In this document: piece after piece, positions 1 to 17,958 of the stretch
Position numbering within the stretch: position 1 is the first letter of the stretch
Layout: each line of letters starts with the position of its first letter
Assembly (NCBI RefSeq): GCF_012277275.1
Contig: NZ_CP051155.1
Span: forward strand, 1-64,000
Source of the DNA: Gephyromycinifex aptenodytis
GTDB lineage: Bacteria > Actinomycetota > Actinomycetes > Actinomycetales > Dermatophilaceae
DNA: 64,000 nt
Reading direction: 5' to 3'
Notes under the pieces: generated by a model
Told to the model about the DNA's origin: nothing
The model's input: only the letters and a program-made list of their open reading frames with translations
Databases searched by the model: none
Made by a program: the position numbers and the translations under genes

Positions 1-58
1 CGATGCCAATTGTTTGTTGGTTTAACGTCAATGTGATGTTTTGCCAGATTTGAATTCT

Positions 59-5019
<4,961 letters not shown>

Positions 5020-5025
<6 letters not shown>

Positions 5026-5058
5026 TACAACGATGATGTTCTGCGTCCACTGTATGGT
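5020..5058 (+). promoter_or_regulatory. Right arm of the 23S rRNA processing stem
   Basis: The stretch around GCGTCCACTGTATGGTTC (5043-5060) is the reverse complement, with few mismatches, of 1891-1930. It is the 3' half of the processing helix that encloses 23S. Confidence 0.75.
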
Positions 5059-5198
5059 TCCCGACACACCAGCCCGGGAATCAACTAAGCAACACCAGCA
5101 CTGACCGTGCCAGGTGTCCCACCCCCCAACAACGGGAGGTCGGATACTGCGGCGTCGGGAAGGGTGCAGGGGTGTTGTGGCTGGTATAAGTCGATAGA

Positions 5199-5318
5199 GT
5201 TACGGCGGCCATAGCGAGAGGGAAACGCCCGGTTCCATTCCGAACCCGGAAGCTAAGCCTCTCAGCGCCGATGGTACTGCACTGGGGACGGTGTGGGAGA
5301 GTAGGACACCGCCGGACA
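5199..5318 (+). rRNA. rrf: 5S ribosomal RNA
   Basis: About 120 nt. The sequence runs from GTTACGGCGGCC to GACACCGCCGGA, and the two ends pair as helix I (ACGGCGG with CCGCCG). Internal landmarks are CCGAACCCGGAAGCTAAG and GGGAGAGTAGGACACCG. It lies about 170 nt after 23S, completing the usual 16S-23S-5S order. Confidence 0.95.
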
Positions 5319-5327
5319 ACTTTTGAG

Positions 5328-5364
5328 TTAGGGAGGCCTTCACATCACGTGAAGGCCTCCCTAA
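5328..5364 (+). terminator. rrn operon terminator hairpin
   Basis: A perfect 16-bp inverted repeat, TTAGGGAGGCCTTCAC at 5328-5343 and GTGAAGGCCTCCCTAA at 5349-5364, with a 5-nt loop. It lies about 10 nt after 5S. There is no T-tract after it, as is common for actinobacterial terminators. Confidence 0.85.
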
Positions 5365-5477
5365 ACGCGTTCCGGCAAGACGATGAGCAGCGCAGCCTGC
5401 AACTGTGGCGATCGCCCGTGAGAAGGTAGGGCAGACGCGCCGCTCTCCCAGGTGGCAACTAAAGAGAGGTCCGGAGA

Positions 5478-8159
5478 ATGGCAGACGAGGAGACCCCGCG
5501 TTCACGGTGGTCGAAGGCACGCAGTTCCGACGCGGCAGGTACGGAGCGGCGCGACCAACCCGAGTCGGGTAGCCGGCCGGACGGGCAAGAACCGCCGCGC
5601 GCACCACAGGCTGGTGACGGCCGCTCGGGATCTGGGCACGCCGGGCCTGCGCGTGGATCTGCACCCAGTGGCCAGGCGCGCGACCGCGCCGGCTCTGGCG
5701 AAGGTCGTTCCTTCGATGAGCGTCCTCACCGCGGACGTAGTGATGACCGTGGCGGTTCAGGTGAGCGCCGTGATGACCGCAGCGAGCGCCCCGAGCGTTC
5801 GCAGCGGTCGGGGGATCGTCCTGGCTACGGACGCAATGAGCAGCGTGGTAGCGGTGGCGAACGCGGGGACTCCCGTCGCGATGACCGACCGGGACGTCCC
5901 TCGTACGGGCGTAGCGATGATCGTCCGCAGCGCTCTGGTGAGCGCCCCTCCTACGGGCGCAGTGATGACCGGGACCGGGGCCGCTCGAACGAGCGCCCCT
6001 CCTATGGACGTAGCGACGACCGTCCGCAACGCTCCGACGAGCGCCCCTCCTATGGGCGTAGCGATGACCGGGACCGGGGGCGCTCCAACGAGCGTCCCTC
6101 CTATGGACGTAGCGACGACCGTCCGCAGCGCTCTGGTGAGCGCCCGTCCTACGGTCGCAGCGACGATCGCCGCCCTGAGCGGGGCCGTGACGACCGAGAC
6201 CGGGGCCGCTCGAACGAGCGTCCCTCGTACGGGCGTAGCGATGAACGTCCGCAGCGCTCTGGTGAGCGCCCTTCCTATGGGCGTAGCGATGACCGGGACC
6301 GGGGCCGCTCCAACGAGCGCCCTCCCTATGGGCGTAGCGATGACCGGGACCGGGGCCGCTCCAACGAGCGCCCCTCCTATGGACGTAGCGATGACCGGGA
6401 CCGGGGCCGCTCCAACGAGCGCCCCTCCTATGGACGTAGCGATGACCGGGACCGGGGCCGCCCCTCCTACGGGCGTAGCGACGATCGCCGCCCTGAGCGG
6501 GGCCGTGACGACAGGGACCGGGGCCGCTCGAACGAGCGTCCCTCCTATGGTCGTAGCGATGATCGCCACCAGCGCTCTGGTGAGCGCCCCTCCTACGGTC
6601 GTAGTGATGACCGTGGGCGCAGCGATGACCGTCCGCAGCGCTCTGGTGAGCGCCGGGACTTCCGTGGTGATGACCGTGGCGAGCGTCCGCAACGCTCCAA
6701 CGAGCGCCCTTCCTACGGGCGCAGCGACGATCGCCGCCCTGAGCGGGGCCGTGACGACAGGGACCGGGGCCGCCCGAACGAGCGTCCCTCCTATGGTCGT
6801 AGCGATGACCGGGGCCGCGGGCGTACTGATGAGCGCTCGGGTGCCCCGTACGGCGATGAAGCTGCTGACCGGCGGCAAGGGCCCGGACCCAGACGACTGG
6901 ACCGGCGCCCGCAAGAGGACCGGCGGCCTGCTGACCCGCCAATCGACGAGGACGTCACCGGTCTGGAGGTCGACCGTGCTGTCAAGAGCGATCTGCGTAC
7001 CCTGACCAAGGAGAACGCCAAGGGTGTCGGCGCTCACCTAGTCATGGTTGCTCGCCTCATCGACACCGACATCGACACCGCGCGGGCCCACGCCGACGCT
7101 GCGGTCCGTCGCGGTGGCCGGGTGCCGGCGGTGCGGGAGGCCCGAGGGATGGTGGCCTATCAAGAAGGTGACTGGAACTTGGCCTTGGCCGAGTTCCGGA
7201 CCGCCAGGCGCCTTTCCGGGTCTCACCATCTGCTTCCGTACCTGGTGGACTGTGAGCGTGCCCTGGGCCGCCCCGAGAAGGCACTCGACCTGGCACGCTC
7301 GCCCGAGGCTGCGACGCTGGGCACCGCAGAACGGGCCGAGCTGATGATCGTGCGCTCCGGGATTCGACGTGACATGGGTCAGGGTGAGGCTGCACTCACC
7401 GAGCTCGAAGGCCCACACCTGGTGCCGGGACGTCCTGAGCCGTGGGCTGCGCGGATCTACTACGCCTACGCCGATGCCCTGCTCGAACTGGGCCGCGTCG
7501 AACAGGCGCGCAAGTGGTTCACCGCTGCTGCCGAGGGCGACCCAGATCTGACCACCGACGCCTGGGAGCGCCTGGACGACCTCGACGGCACCGTGCACGT
7601 GGACCTCCTGGAGGGCGAGGAGGACGAAGACGACGCACCCGAGGGCGAGGTCCGTGACCACGCCGACCACGAGGGCCGCGACGACGAGCGATTCCAGCAG
7701 GATCGCCAGGACGGCGATCACGGCGAGCACTATGGCGGCGATCGGGAAGGCGAGCGTTCCCACGAGGACCGCGCGCACGACGACCACCCGGACGAGGGCT
7801 CTCACCGCAGGAGGCACCACGGCCAGGACGTCGAATCGGCCGGGGATGACGCGGCGCCGCGCGAAACGGAGTCTGGAGTGAACGACGAAGTCGAGCCGGC
7901 GCAGGAGCCCGAACCTAGCCAGCAGACAAGCACCGGCAGCCAGGAGCGGTTCGATGATGCTGCGGGCGAGTCCGACCCGGACCGCAACCCGGAGCCGTCC
8001 GAGAACAGCTCGGCCCTGAGTGACGACTCGTTCAACGCAGCCATCGAGCCCGAAAGCGACCAACCAGAAGACAGCAAGCCGGAAGCCGTCGAGAAACCCG
8101 ATGAGGACACGACCGCACAGACACCTGCGCCGGACGTGGACGGGCGTACGCGAGAATGA
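5478..8159 (+). CDS. TPR protein with long Arg/Asp/Ser-rich repeat tail
   Basis: An 893-residue protein in three parts. Residues 1 to about 485 are disordered and strongly basic. They include 16 copies of YGRSD(D/E)R between about 5898 and 6811, in alternating units of the type SYGRSDDRDRGRSNERP and SYGRSDDRPQRSGERP. Residues about 487-704 are a helical TPR-type domain, which is the conserved part of the family (counterpart of mycobacterial Rv1691). Residues about 705-893 are acidic (EGEEDEDD and similar). The ATG at 5478 has a ribosome site GAGAGG (5464-5469) 8 nt upstream. It starts the block that continues into the HAD, tlyA and NAD kinase genes. No enzymatic motif is visible and the function is unknown. 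The oppositely charged ends suggest self-association or RNA binding, which is inference only. Confidence 0.85.
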   Translation: MADEETPRSRWSKARSSDAAGTERRDQPESGSRPDGQEPPRAPQAGDGRSGSGHAGPARGSAPSGQARDRAGSGEGRSFDERPHRGRSDDRGGSGERRDDRSERPERSQRSGDRPGYGRNEQRGSGGERGDSRRDDRPGRPSYGRSDDRPQRSGERPSYGRSDDRDRGRSNERPSYGRSDDRPQRSDERPSYGRSDDRDRGRSNERPSYGRSDDRPQRSGERPSYGRSDDRRPERGRDDRDRGRSNERPSYGRSDERPQRSGERPSYGRSDDRDRGRSNERPPYGRSDDRDRGRSNERPSYGRSDDRDRGRSNERPSYGRSDDRDRGRPSYGRSDDRRPERGRDDRDRGRSNERPSYGRSDDRHQRSGERPSYGRSDDRGRSDDRPQRSGERRDFRGDDRGERPQRSNERPSYGRSDDRRPERGRDDRDRGRPNERPSYGRSDDRGRGRTDERSGAPYGDEAADRRQGPGPRRLDRRPQEDRRPADPPIDEDVTGLEVDRAVKSDLRTLTKENAKGVGAHLVMVARLIDTDIDTARAHADAAVRRGGRVPAVREARGMVAYQEGDWNLALAEFRTARRLSGSHHLLPYLVDCERALGRPEKALDLARSPEAATLGTAERAELMIVRSGIRRDMGQGEAALTELEGPHLVPGRPEPWAARIYYAYADALLELGRVEQARKWFTAAAEGDPDLTTDAWERLDDLDGTVHVDLLEGEEDEDDAPEGEVRDHADHEGRDDERFQQDRQDGDHGEHYGGDREGERSHEDRAHDDHPDEGSHRRRHHGQDVESAGDDAAPRETESGVNDEVEPAQEPEPSQQTSTGSQERFDDAAGESDPDRNPEPSENSSALSDDSFNAAIEPESDQPEDSKPEAVEKPDEDTTAQTPAPDVDGRTRE

Positions 8160-8163
8160 GCGT

Positions 8164-9204
8164 ATGAGGCTGTTTGAGCGTTATCGGGGCATCGTTTGCG
8201 ATCTCGACGGAGTGGTCTATCGCGGACCGGAAGCAGTACCGCACGCGGTAGAGGCACTTCAGAGCGCTCACGCAGCGGGCGTTGGCGTTGCGTACGCGAC
8301 GAACAACGCCTCACGTCCCCCGCAGCAGGTGTACGAGCAACTCCGCGGGCTCGGGCTGGACCTCGAACTGCGGGACGTGCTCACCAGTGCCCAGGCCGGG
8401 GCCCGGCACCTCGCTGAGGTCCTGCCCGCCGGAGGCCGGGTCCTTGCCATCGGCGGGCCCGGCGTCCGGCTGGCACTGCAGGAATCAGGGCTGCAGCCGG
8501 TACTACCGTCCCAGCTTGAGGCCGCCGCTGCGCAGCAGGAGTCTTTCGAACCTGTGTTGGCTGTCCTGCAGGGCTTCGGCCCGGATGTCAGCTCCAGCGA
8601 CTTGAGCCAGGGCGCCTTCGCGATCCAGGAAGGTGCGCTGTGGGTGGTGACGAACAACGACACCACCTTGCCGACGGCACGTGGGCTGGCCCCCGGCAAC
8701 GGAGCCCTGGTTGGCGCGCTGAAACACGCAGTCGGGATCGAGCCCACGGTGGTAGGAAAACCCGAAGCGCCGCTGTACCTGGTGTGTGCTCAAGTGCTCG
8801 GGTGCGAACCGAGCGAAACGCTCGCGGTGGGTGACCGCTTGGACACCGACCTGGCCGGGGCGGTGGCCTCCGGCATGGACGGGCTCTATGTGCGCACCGG
8901 GGTGAGCAGGCCCGTGGACGTGGCTTTGGCCGATCACTCGATGCGCCCCCGATACATCGCCGCCGACCTGCGGGCGTTGACCCAGGAATACGACGAGGCC
9001 GAAGTCCAGTCCGGCCAGGGCGAAGTACAGGCCAGCTGCGGGCAAGCCCGGGTCAGCCTCGGTGCGAGTTTGGAACTGCACGAGGGCGGAACACCATCGC
9101 AGCGGCTGCGGGCGTTCGTCGCCGCGTGCTGGGCCGCTGAGGAACTGGACCCTTCGACGTGGGGCGATGTCGACAGTTGGGTAGACGCGGGGGAGACCTC
9201 GTGA
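8164..9204 (+). CDS. HAD-IIA family hydrolase (NagD/phosphoglycolate phosphatase-like)
   Basis: A 346-residue predicted phosphatase. HAD motif I is CDLDGVVYRG near residue 12, with nucleophile D13 and D15. The motif II region is YATNNAS, the conserved Lys is in VVGKPEAPLY, and motif IV is VGDRLDTDLAGA. The cap lies between motifs II and III, as in class IIA. The ATG at 8164 is chosen because it lies 4 bp after the stop of the TPR gene and puts motif I at its normal distance from the N-terminus; the frame is open further upstream but that stretch overlaps the TPR gene. The C-terminal about 70 residues are an extra, poorly conserved extension. Substrate unknown. Rv1692 is the positional counterpart, reported as a glycerol-3-phosphate phosphatase. 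Confidence 0.88.
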   Translation: MRLFERYRGIVCDLDGVVYRGPEAVPHAVEALQSAHAAGVGVAYATNNASRPPQQVYEQLRGLGLDLELRDVLTSAQAGARHLAEVLPAGGRVLAIGGPGVRLALQESGLQPVLPSQLEAAAAQQESFEPVLAVLQGFGPDVSSSDLSQGAFAIQEGALWVVTNNDTTLPTARGLAPGNGALVGALKHAVGIEPTVVGKPEAPLYLVCAQVLGCEPSETLAVGDRLDTDLAGAVASGMDGLYVRTGVSRPVDVALADHSMRPRYIAADLRALTQEYDEAEVQSGQGEVQASCGQARVSLGASLELHEGGTPSQRLRAFVAACWAAEELDPSTWGDVDSWVDAGETS

Positions 9205-9647
9205 ACACCCAGCCGCCCTTACCCGGTCCTCGGCCGGTGCCGAGGTCGCCGTTCACGCCCACCCCTGGCCCACCCGGCGCCTCATCGCAGTCAGCACGTG
9301 ACACGCCACCAGGATCGGCGGGAGTGCCGGCACCCGGGCAGCTGGCGGGCGTAACCCCCGCTGCGTCGCCGGTGCCGGGTCCCACCCCGGGGCCGACACC
9401 TCCCGCGGCGGGGAAACCCACACCTGCAACCGCACCCGAGGCTGCAGTGCCCTCGCAGCCAGCTACGCCTGGTCCCAGACCGCCTGTTCCGGTTGCCCCC
9501 GGCGAGGTAGCCGCAGACCCGCAACTGCAGGACGCGCTGCGCAGCCTGCAGGGCGTGGCCGCAGACGACCTGGACGCCGTTCTCGGCGCTGCTGAAGAAG
9601 TGCACCGGCAGTTGCGGGCCCGACTCGGAGATGTGAGCGAGCGATGA
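9201..9647 (+). CDS. Pro/Ala-rich small protein of the tlyA operon
   Basis: A 148-residue protein starting at GTG 9201, which overlaps the HAD stop (GTGA); GGGGGAG just upstream can serve as ribosome site. Residues 1 to about 100 are Pro/Thr/Ala-rich and probably disordered. The C-terminal about 45 residues (from LQDALRSLQGVAADDLDAVL) form a likely helical segment. Its stop overlaps the tlyA start (ATGA), so it is translationally coupled on both sides. The position matches small genes between the HAD and tlyA genes in other actinobacteria. Function unknown. Confidence 0.7.
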   Translation: MNTQPPLPGPRPVPRSPFTPTPGPPGASSQSARDTPPGSAGVPAPGQLAGVTPAASPVPGPTPGPTPPAAGKPTPATAPEAAVPSQPATPGPRPPVPVAPGEVAADPQLQDALRSLQGVAADDLDAVLGAAEEVHRQLRARLGDVSER

Positions 9648-10447
9648 ACGCCAAGGTGCCGGTTCGCCTGGACGTCCACCTGGTCGCCGAAGGACTGGCG
9701 CGCTCTCGCGGCCAAGCGCGGGACCTGGTGCGTTCCGGGGTGGTGCGCCTGGATGGGCGAGTCATGCAGCGTGCCTCCCGAATGGTGCCCCCCGGGGCGA
9801 GGGTCGAGGTGGATTCCGATGGCGCCGCCCGCTGGGTAGGCCGGGCCGCTCTGAAACTGCTGGCAGCCTTCGAGGCTTTCGAACTCGATGTGCAAGGCGC
9901 GCACTGCGTCGACGTCGGGGCCTCCACCGGGGGCTTCACCCAAGTGCTGCTGGAACGCGGCGCGACCGATGTGGTCGCCATCGACGTCGGCCACGATCAG
10001 CTCGCGCCGCTGCTGCGTCAGGACGAGCGAGTGCGCGACCTTTCCGGGCACAACATCCGTGAGGTCGACGCTGACCAGGTCGGTGCCCCCTTCGATTTCC
10101 TGGTCGCCGACCTGAGCTTCATCTCCCTGACCTTGGTTCTGGACCGGCTTCGCGCGCTGCTCAGCGACACCGGCAACGGGGTGCTGCTGGTCAAACCACA
10201 GTTCGAGGTGGGGCGGAGCGGGCTTGGCAAATCCGGAGTCGTCACTTCTGCCAAGAACCGCAAGCAGGCACTGGCGAACGTCACCGAGGCCGCCTTGGCC
10301 GCCGGGCTCTACCCGTACGACCTGATCGCGAGCCCTACTCCGGGCAACACCGGTAACCGCGAGTATCTTCTGTGGGTCTCGGCTGTTCAGCGTCCCGTGC
10401 AGGTCGCCGCGCTCGTGGCGGCCGTCACCTCGCAGGAGGATTCCTGA
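9644..10447 (+). CDS. tlyA: TlyA family rRNA (cytidine-2'-O)-methyltransferase
   Basis: A 267-residue SAM-dependent methyltransferase that in mycobacteria 2'-O-methylates C1920 of 23S and C1409 of 16S and gives capreomycin sensitivity. Residues about 7-65 are an S4 RNA-binding domain (LARSRGQARDLVRSG). An FtsJ/RrmJ-type domain follows with the SAM motif VDVGASTGGFTQVLL, the VADLSFIS motif, LVKPQFEVG and the C-terminal GNREYLLWV. The length is like the long (type II) enzymes acting on both rRNAs. It overlaps its neighbours by 4 and 1 nt. In this genome the 16S target base is A, not C (see findings). Confidence 0.93.
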   Translation: MNAKVPVRLDVHLVAEGLARSRGQARDLVRSGVVRLDGRVMQRASRMVPPGARVEVDSDGAARWVGRAALKLLAAFEAFELDVQGAHCVDVGASTGGFTQVLLERGATDVVAIDVGHDQLAPLLRQDERVRDLSGHNIREVDADQVGAPFDFLVADLSFISLTLVLDRLRALLSDTGNGVLLVKPQFEVGRSGLGKSGVVTSAKNRKQALANVTEAALAAGLYPYDLIASPTPGNTGNREYLLWVSAVQRPVQVAALVAAVTSQEDS

Positions 10448-11343
10448 TGACCCGCCGCGTGCTGATCATCGCTCACCCTGGCCGCCCTGATCTGCAGGAA
10501 CTCGTCGGGGTGGTTGCCAAGCTCATGCGAGAGGCGGGCCTGGATCCGGTGGTCCCGGCCCCGACCGCGCTGCGCGGCATCTTCGGTGACGACATCAGCG
10601 TGGCCGACACCCAGGTGCCTGCCCTGGGCTGCGAGCTTGTGTGCGTGCTGGGCGGTGACGGGACGATCCTGCGTGGCGCCGAACTCGCCCGCGAGACCGA
10701 CACTCCGCTGCTCGGGGTGAACTTCGGGCACGTGGGCTTCCTCGCCGAGGCCGAGAAGGAAGACCTCGCGGTCACAGTGGAACGGATCAGCGCCGAGGAC
10801 TACCGGGTGGAGGACCGGATGACCCTCGATGTCGTGGTCCGCTCCGGTTCGGACATCGTGGCGCAGAGTTGGGCGCTCAACGAGGTCACCGTGGAGAAGG
10901 CCGCCCGGGAGCGGGTGCTCGAACTCATTCTGGAGATCGACGGTCGCCCGCTGTCGACCTGGGGTTGCGACGGCGTCGTCATGGCCACACCCACCGGCTC
11001 CACGGCGTATGCGTTCTCGGCCGGGGGACCGGTGGTGTGGCCCGATGTTCAAGCCACCCTGCTGGTGCCGCTGTCGGCGCACGCCCTGTTCGCCAGGCCG
11101 CTGGTGGTCGCCCCCGACTCTCAGGTAGCGGTCGAACTCGTGCCCGGCATCCGAGGTCGCGGCGTGATGTGGTGCGACGGCGCGCGCCCGGTCGACCTGC
11201 CCGACGGGGCGCGGGTCGAAGTGACCCGTGGCGATCGCCCGGTGCGCCTCGTGCGCCTCTCGGAGGCTCCGTTCACGGATCGACTCGTGGAGAAGTTCGA
11301 CCTGTCGGTGGAAGGCTGGCGCGGCGGACGACGCCGCACCTGA
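10447..11343 (+). CDS. nadK: NAD kinase
   Basis: A 298-residue cytosolic enzyme that phosphorylates NAD to NADP. The diagnostic GGDGT motif (VCVLGGDGTILRGAE) is near residue 75. The NE motif is in ALNEVTVEK and the conserved TPTGSTAYAFSAGGP loop follows. The ATG at 10447 shares one base with the tlyA stop and has an excellent ribosome site AGGAGGA (about 10434-10440), so it is preferred over starts further upstream in frame. It is a conserved partner of tlyA and recN in actinobacteria. Confidence 0.95.
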   Translation: MTRRVLIIAHPGRPDLQELVGVVAKLMREAGLDPVVPAPTALRGIFGDDISVADTQVPALGCELVCVLGGDGTILRGAELARETDTPLLGVNFGHVGFLAEAEKEDLAVTVERISAEDYRVEDRMTLDVVVRSGSDIVAQSWALNEVTVEKAARERVLELILEIDGRPLSTWGCDGVVMATPTGSTAYAFSAGGPVVWPDVQATLLVPLSAHALFARPLVVAPDSQVAVELVPGIRGRGVMWCDGARPVDLPDGARVEVTRGDRPVRLVRLSEAPFTDRLVEKFDLSVEGWRGGRRRT

Positions 11344-11458
11344 GCCGGAGCCGACGACACCTGCAACTGCACCTGCGGACGATTAGCCGGCAGCGGCCGG
11401 GCGCGACCCACCCGGCGCGTTGAACTGCTCCCGTCCCGGCGGTGTCAGCGCCGCCTCG

Positions 11459-11464
11459 TAGGCT
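11459..11464 (+). promoter_or_regulatory. Putative -10 box of leaderless recN mRNA
   Basis: TAGGCT fits the actinobacterial -10 pattern TANNNT and is 6 nt before the recN ATG, so transcription would begin at or next to the start codon. No ribosome site precedes recN and no clear -35 box is visible. Confidence 0.5.
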
Positions 11465-11470
11465 GCAGCC

Positions 11471-15680
<4,210 letters not shown>

Positions 15681-15687
15681 ACTCGGG

Positions 15688-16839
15688 TCACGGCAGGACG
15701 CGGGCGATTCGTTCCACGATCTCGGTCAGGATCGGCAGCGGCGTGGCGAACGTCAGGCGGGCGTGACCGGCCCCGGCCTCACCGCAAGCCAGACCGCTGG
15801 TCAGGGAGACCCCTGCCGAACGCAGTCGGTCGGTAGGGTCCTGCCCCAGGCCGGCCTCGCGCAGGTCGAGCAGGGCCAGATACGTGCCCTCCGGCGGGGT
15901 GTAACCGACGCCGGGAAGGCGGGTGGACACCAGTTCCTGCAGCGCGCGGCGGTTGCGGTCCAGGTAGACCAGGACGCCCTCCAGCCACGGTTCGCCGTGG
16001 TCATAGGCGGTGACATTGGCGACGATGCCGGGGCGAGACGCGCCGTCCTCGACGGCGCCGCACCGCTGGGCCCAACGGGCCGCATCCGCCTCGTTGCTCA
16101 GGATCGCCTGGGCGCACTTGAGCCCGGGAATGTTGAACCCCTTGGAGCAGGAGGTCGCGGTGATGGTGTGCGCCGCGGTGCGCTCGTCCAGCGTCGCGTA
16201 CGGCACATGGGTGTGGCCCTGAAAGACCAGCGGGGCGTGGATCTCATCAGAGAACACCCGACCCCCCTTGGACTCCACGACGTCGGCGATGGCCAGCAGC
16301 TCCTCCCGCTCCAGAACCCGCCCGACCGGGTTGTGCGGGTTGCACAGCACCAACAGCTCACCACCGTCGTCGAAAGCTGCCGCGAGCGCGTCGAGGTCGT
16401 ACACCCAGCGTTGCCCCTCACGCACCAGCGGCACCTGGATGACCTCACGATCGTGGACTCCGGGCAGGGTGAGGAAAGGCATGTAGGCCGGGGTGGGGAC
16501 AATGACCTTCCCGGTGGTGAAGTGGTCGATCATGGCGCCCAGAACGGCCAAGACATCCGGGGCCGGGCGCACCCGCGCCGGGTCTATCTGCCAGCCGTAG
16601 TGCCGCTCGGCGAAGCCGGCGAACGCGCGGGACAGGTCCTGCTTGGCCGAGGTCGGGGTGTAGCCGAACGCAGCCGAGCGCACATGTTCGTGCAGCGCCT
16701 CGGTCACCACCGGTGCAGTGCCGAAATCCATCTCCGCGATCCACGCGCCGATCGTGCCGGGGTCACGGCTCCACTTGGTGCTGCCTGCGGCAGTGAGTTG
16801 CTCGATGGTGATGGCGTCGAACGCGCGGGTGAGGTCCAT
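15688..16839 (-). CDS. PatB/MalY-type PLP aminotransferase (cystathionine beta-lyase-like)
   Basis: A 383-residue fold-type I PLP enzyme. PLP contacts are the Asn of LCNPHNPVGRV, the Asp of FSDEIHAPLV and the Schiff-base Lys in TSCSKGFNIPGLK. Substrate-side features (AEMDFGTAP near the N-terminus, ending in RLTFATPLPIL) match the MalY/PatB group of C-S beta-lyases. The ATG at 16839 (MDLTRAFDAI) is chosen because family homology begins there; ATGs 36 and 54 nt upstream are alternatives. It is convergent with the Nudix gene, with only 7 bp between stops and no room for a separate terminator. Confidence 0.85.
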   Translation of the reverse strand: MDLTRAFDAITIEQLTAAGSTKWSRDPGTIGAWIAEMDFGTAPVVTEALHEHVRSAAFGYTPTSAKQDLSRAFAGFAERHYGWQIDPARVRPAPDVLAVLGAMIDHFTTGKVIVPTPAYMPFLTLPGVHDREVIQVPLVREGQRWVYDLDALAAAFDDGGELLVLCNPHNPVGRVLEREELLAIADVVESKGGRVFSDEIHAPLVFQGHTHVPYATLDERTAAHTITATSCSKGFNIPGLKCAQAILSNEADAARWAQRCGAVEDGASRPGIVANVTAYDHGEPWLEGVLVYLDRNRRALQELVSTRLPGVGYTPPEGTYLALLDLREAGLGQDPTDRLRSAGVSLTSGLACGEAGAGHARLTFATPLPILTEIVERIARVLP

Positions 16840-16989
16840 GCCGGTATCGTCTCGCGACTTCGCTCGGTGCGACATACCGGTCCGGTGGGCCACGTCGAGC
16901 CGGGTAGCTTTCGCCCTGGATCACCGGGGCGGCCGGTGCGCTCGGCGGTGGCAGACTGGGGCGGTACGCATGGCTCGAGGAGGCCTCTG

Positions 16990-17958
16990 ATGACCGACCC
17001 GTTAGGCGAGCACTACCTCGCCCGTCGACTCGAACTGCCTGGGGGAAACGCGGCCACCCTCGTGCATCGTCCGGCGCCGCAGAACTCCCGCGGGGCCGTG
17101 TTGTACGTGCACGGCTTCATCGACTACTTCTTCCAAGACCACGTCGCCGAGCACTTCACCCAGCGCGGGTTCGACTTCTACGCCATCGACCTGCAGGGCT
17201 ACGGACGTTCGATCGTGCCGGGGCAAACCCCGTTCTACGTCACTGATCTGGGGGTGTACGGGCACGACCTGGACGCGGCCTGGCGGATGATCGCCGAGGA
17301 CGGCCACCAGCAGGTCATCCTGTTGGCGCACTCCACCGGTGGGTTGATCGTGCCGCTGTGGCTGGCCGACCGGCCTCAGGTGCACGCCGAAGCGCTCGTC
17401 CTCAACAGCCCCTGGTTTGACCTGGTGGGATCGCCACTGATGCGCACCCTGGGCACCCAAGCCATCCACGTCATCGGACGGATCGCCCCCCGCTTCGTCA
17501 TGCCGCAGGCCCTCGAACCCACCTACGGTCAGAGCATCCACGCCGACGAGCACGGCGAATGGGACTACGACCTGAACTGGAAACCGCTGTCGGATACACC
17601 GATTCAGGCGGGCTGGATCTCGGCGATCCGACGCGGTCAGGCCCGGCTGCACCGCGGCCTCGACCTGGACTTGCCGATTCTGGTCATGCACTCCGATACC
17701 AGCGTGCTCAACCTGAAGAGTTGGGCGCCGGAGGCGATGAGTGCCGACACCGTCTTAGACGTCAGCCACATGAGCAAGTGGGCACCCAAACTCGGCTCCC
17801 GGGTCAGCGACCTGACGGTGCCCGGTGGGATGCACGACCTGTTCCTGTCGGCGCCGAAGGTGCGTCAGGGGGCTTTCGAGGCGATGGACGCCTGGCTGGA
17901 CGACGTGGCCGGGCTCAGCGAGTTCGCCGACGGCAACCACCCCGACACCAGCGCATGA
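16990..17958 (+). CDS. Alpha/beta hydrolase (serine aminopeptidase/lysophospholipase-like)
   Basis: A 322-residue hydrolase. The oxyanion region is VLYVHGFIDYFFQDH and the nucleophile elbow is AHSTGG. The acid is probably the Asp of VMHSDTS and the catalytic His is in VPGGMHDLFLS. The ATG at 16990 has a strong ribosome site GAGGAGG (16977-16983) 6 nt upstream; the long open frame upstream is antisense to the aminotransferase and is not coding. It overlaps the next gene (ATGA). The Hydrolase_4-like fold suggests an esterase or monoacylglycerol lipase; substrate unknown. Confidence 0.85.
   Translation: MTDPLGEHYLARRLELPGGNAATLVHRPAPQNSRGAVLYVHGFIDYFFQDHVAEHFTQRGFDFYAIDLQGYGRSIVPGQTPFYVTDLGVYGHDLDAAWRMIAEDGHQQVILLAHSTGGLIVPLWLADRPQVHAEALVLNSPWFDLVGSPLMRTLGTQAIHVIGRIAPRFVMPQALEPTYGQSIHADEHGEWDYDLNWKPLSDTPIQAGWISAIRRGQARLHRGLDLDLPILVMHSDTSVLNLKSWAPEAMSADTVLDVSHMSKWAPKLGSRVSDLTVPGGMHDLFLSAPKVRQGAFEAMDAWLDDVAGLSEFADGNHPDTSA

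Noticed and set aside
5452-7037. Long open frames in the other frames of the repeat gene (517 residues on +, 580 and 426 residues on -)
   Set aside because: They arise because the in-frame repeats of the TPR gene keep all frames open. Their translations are repeat-shadow sequences, and the frame at 5478 alone joins to the conserved TPR domain.
15763-16989. Upstream extension of the alpha/beta hydrolase frame
   Set aside because: It is antisense to the aminotransferase gene, and a strong ribosome site marks the ATG at 16990.
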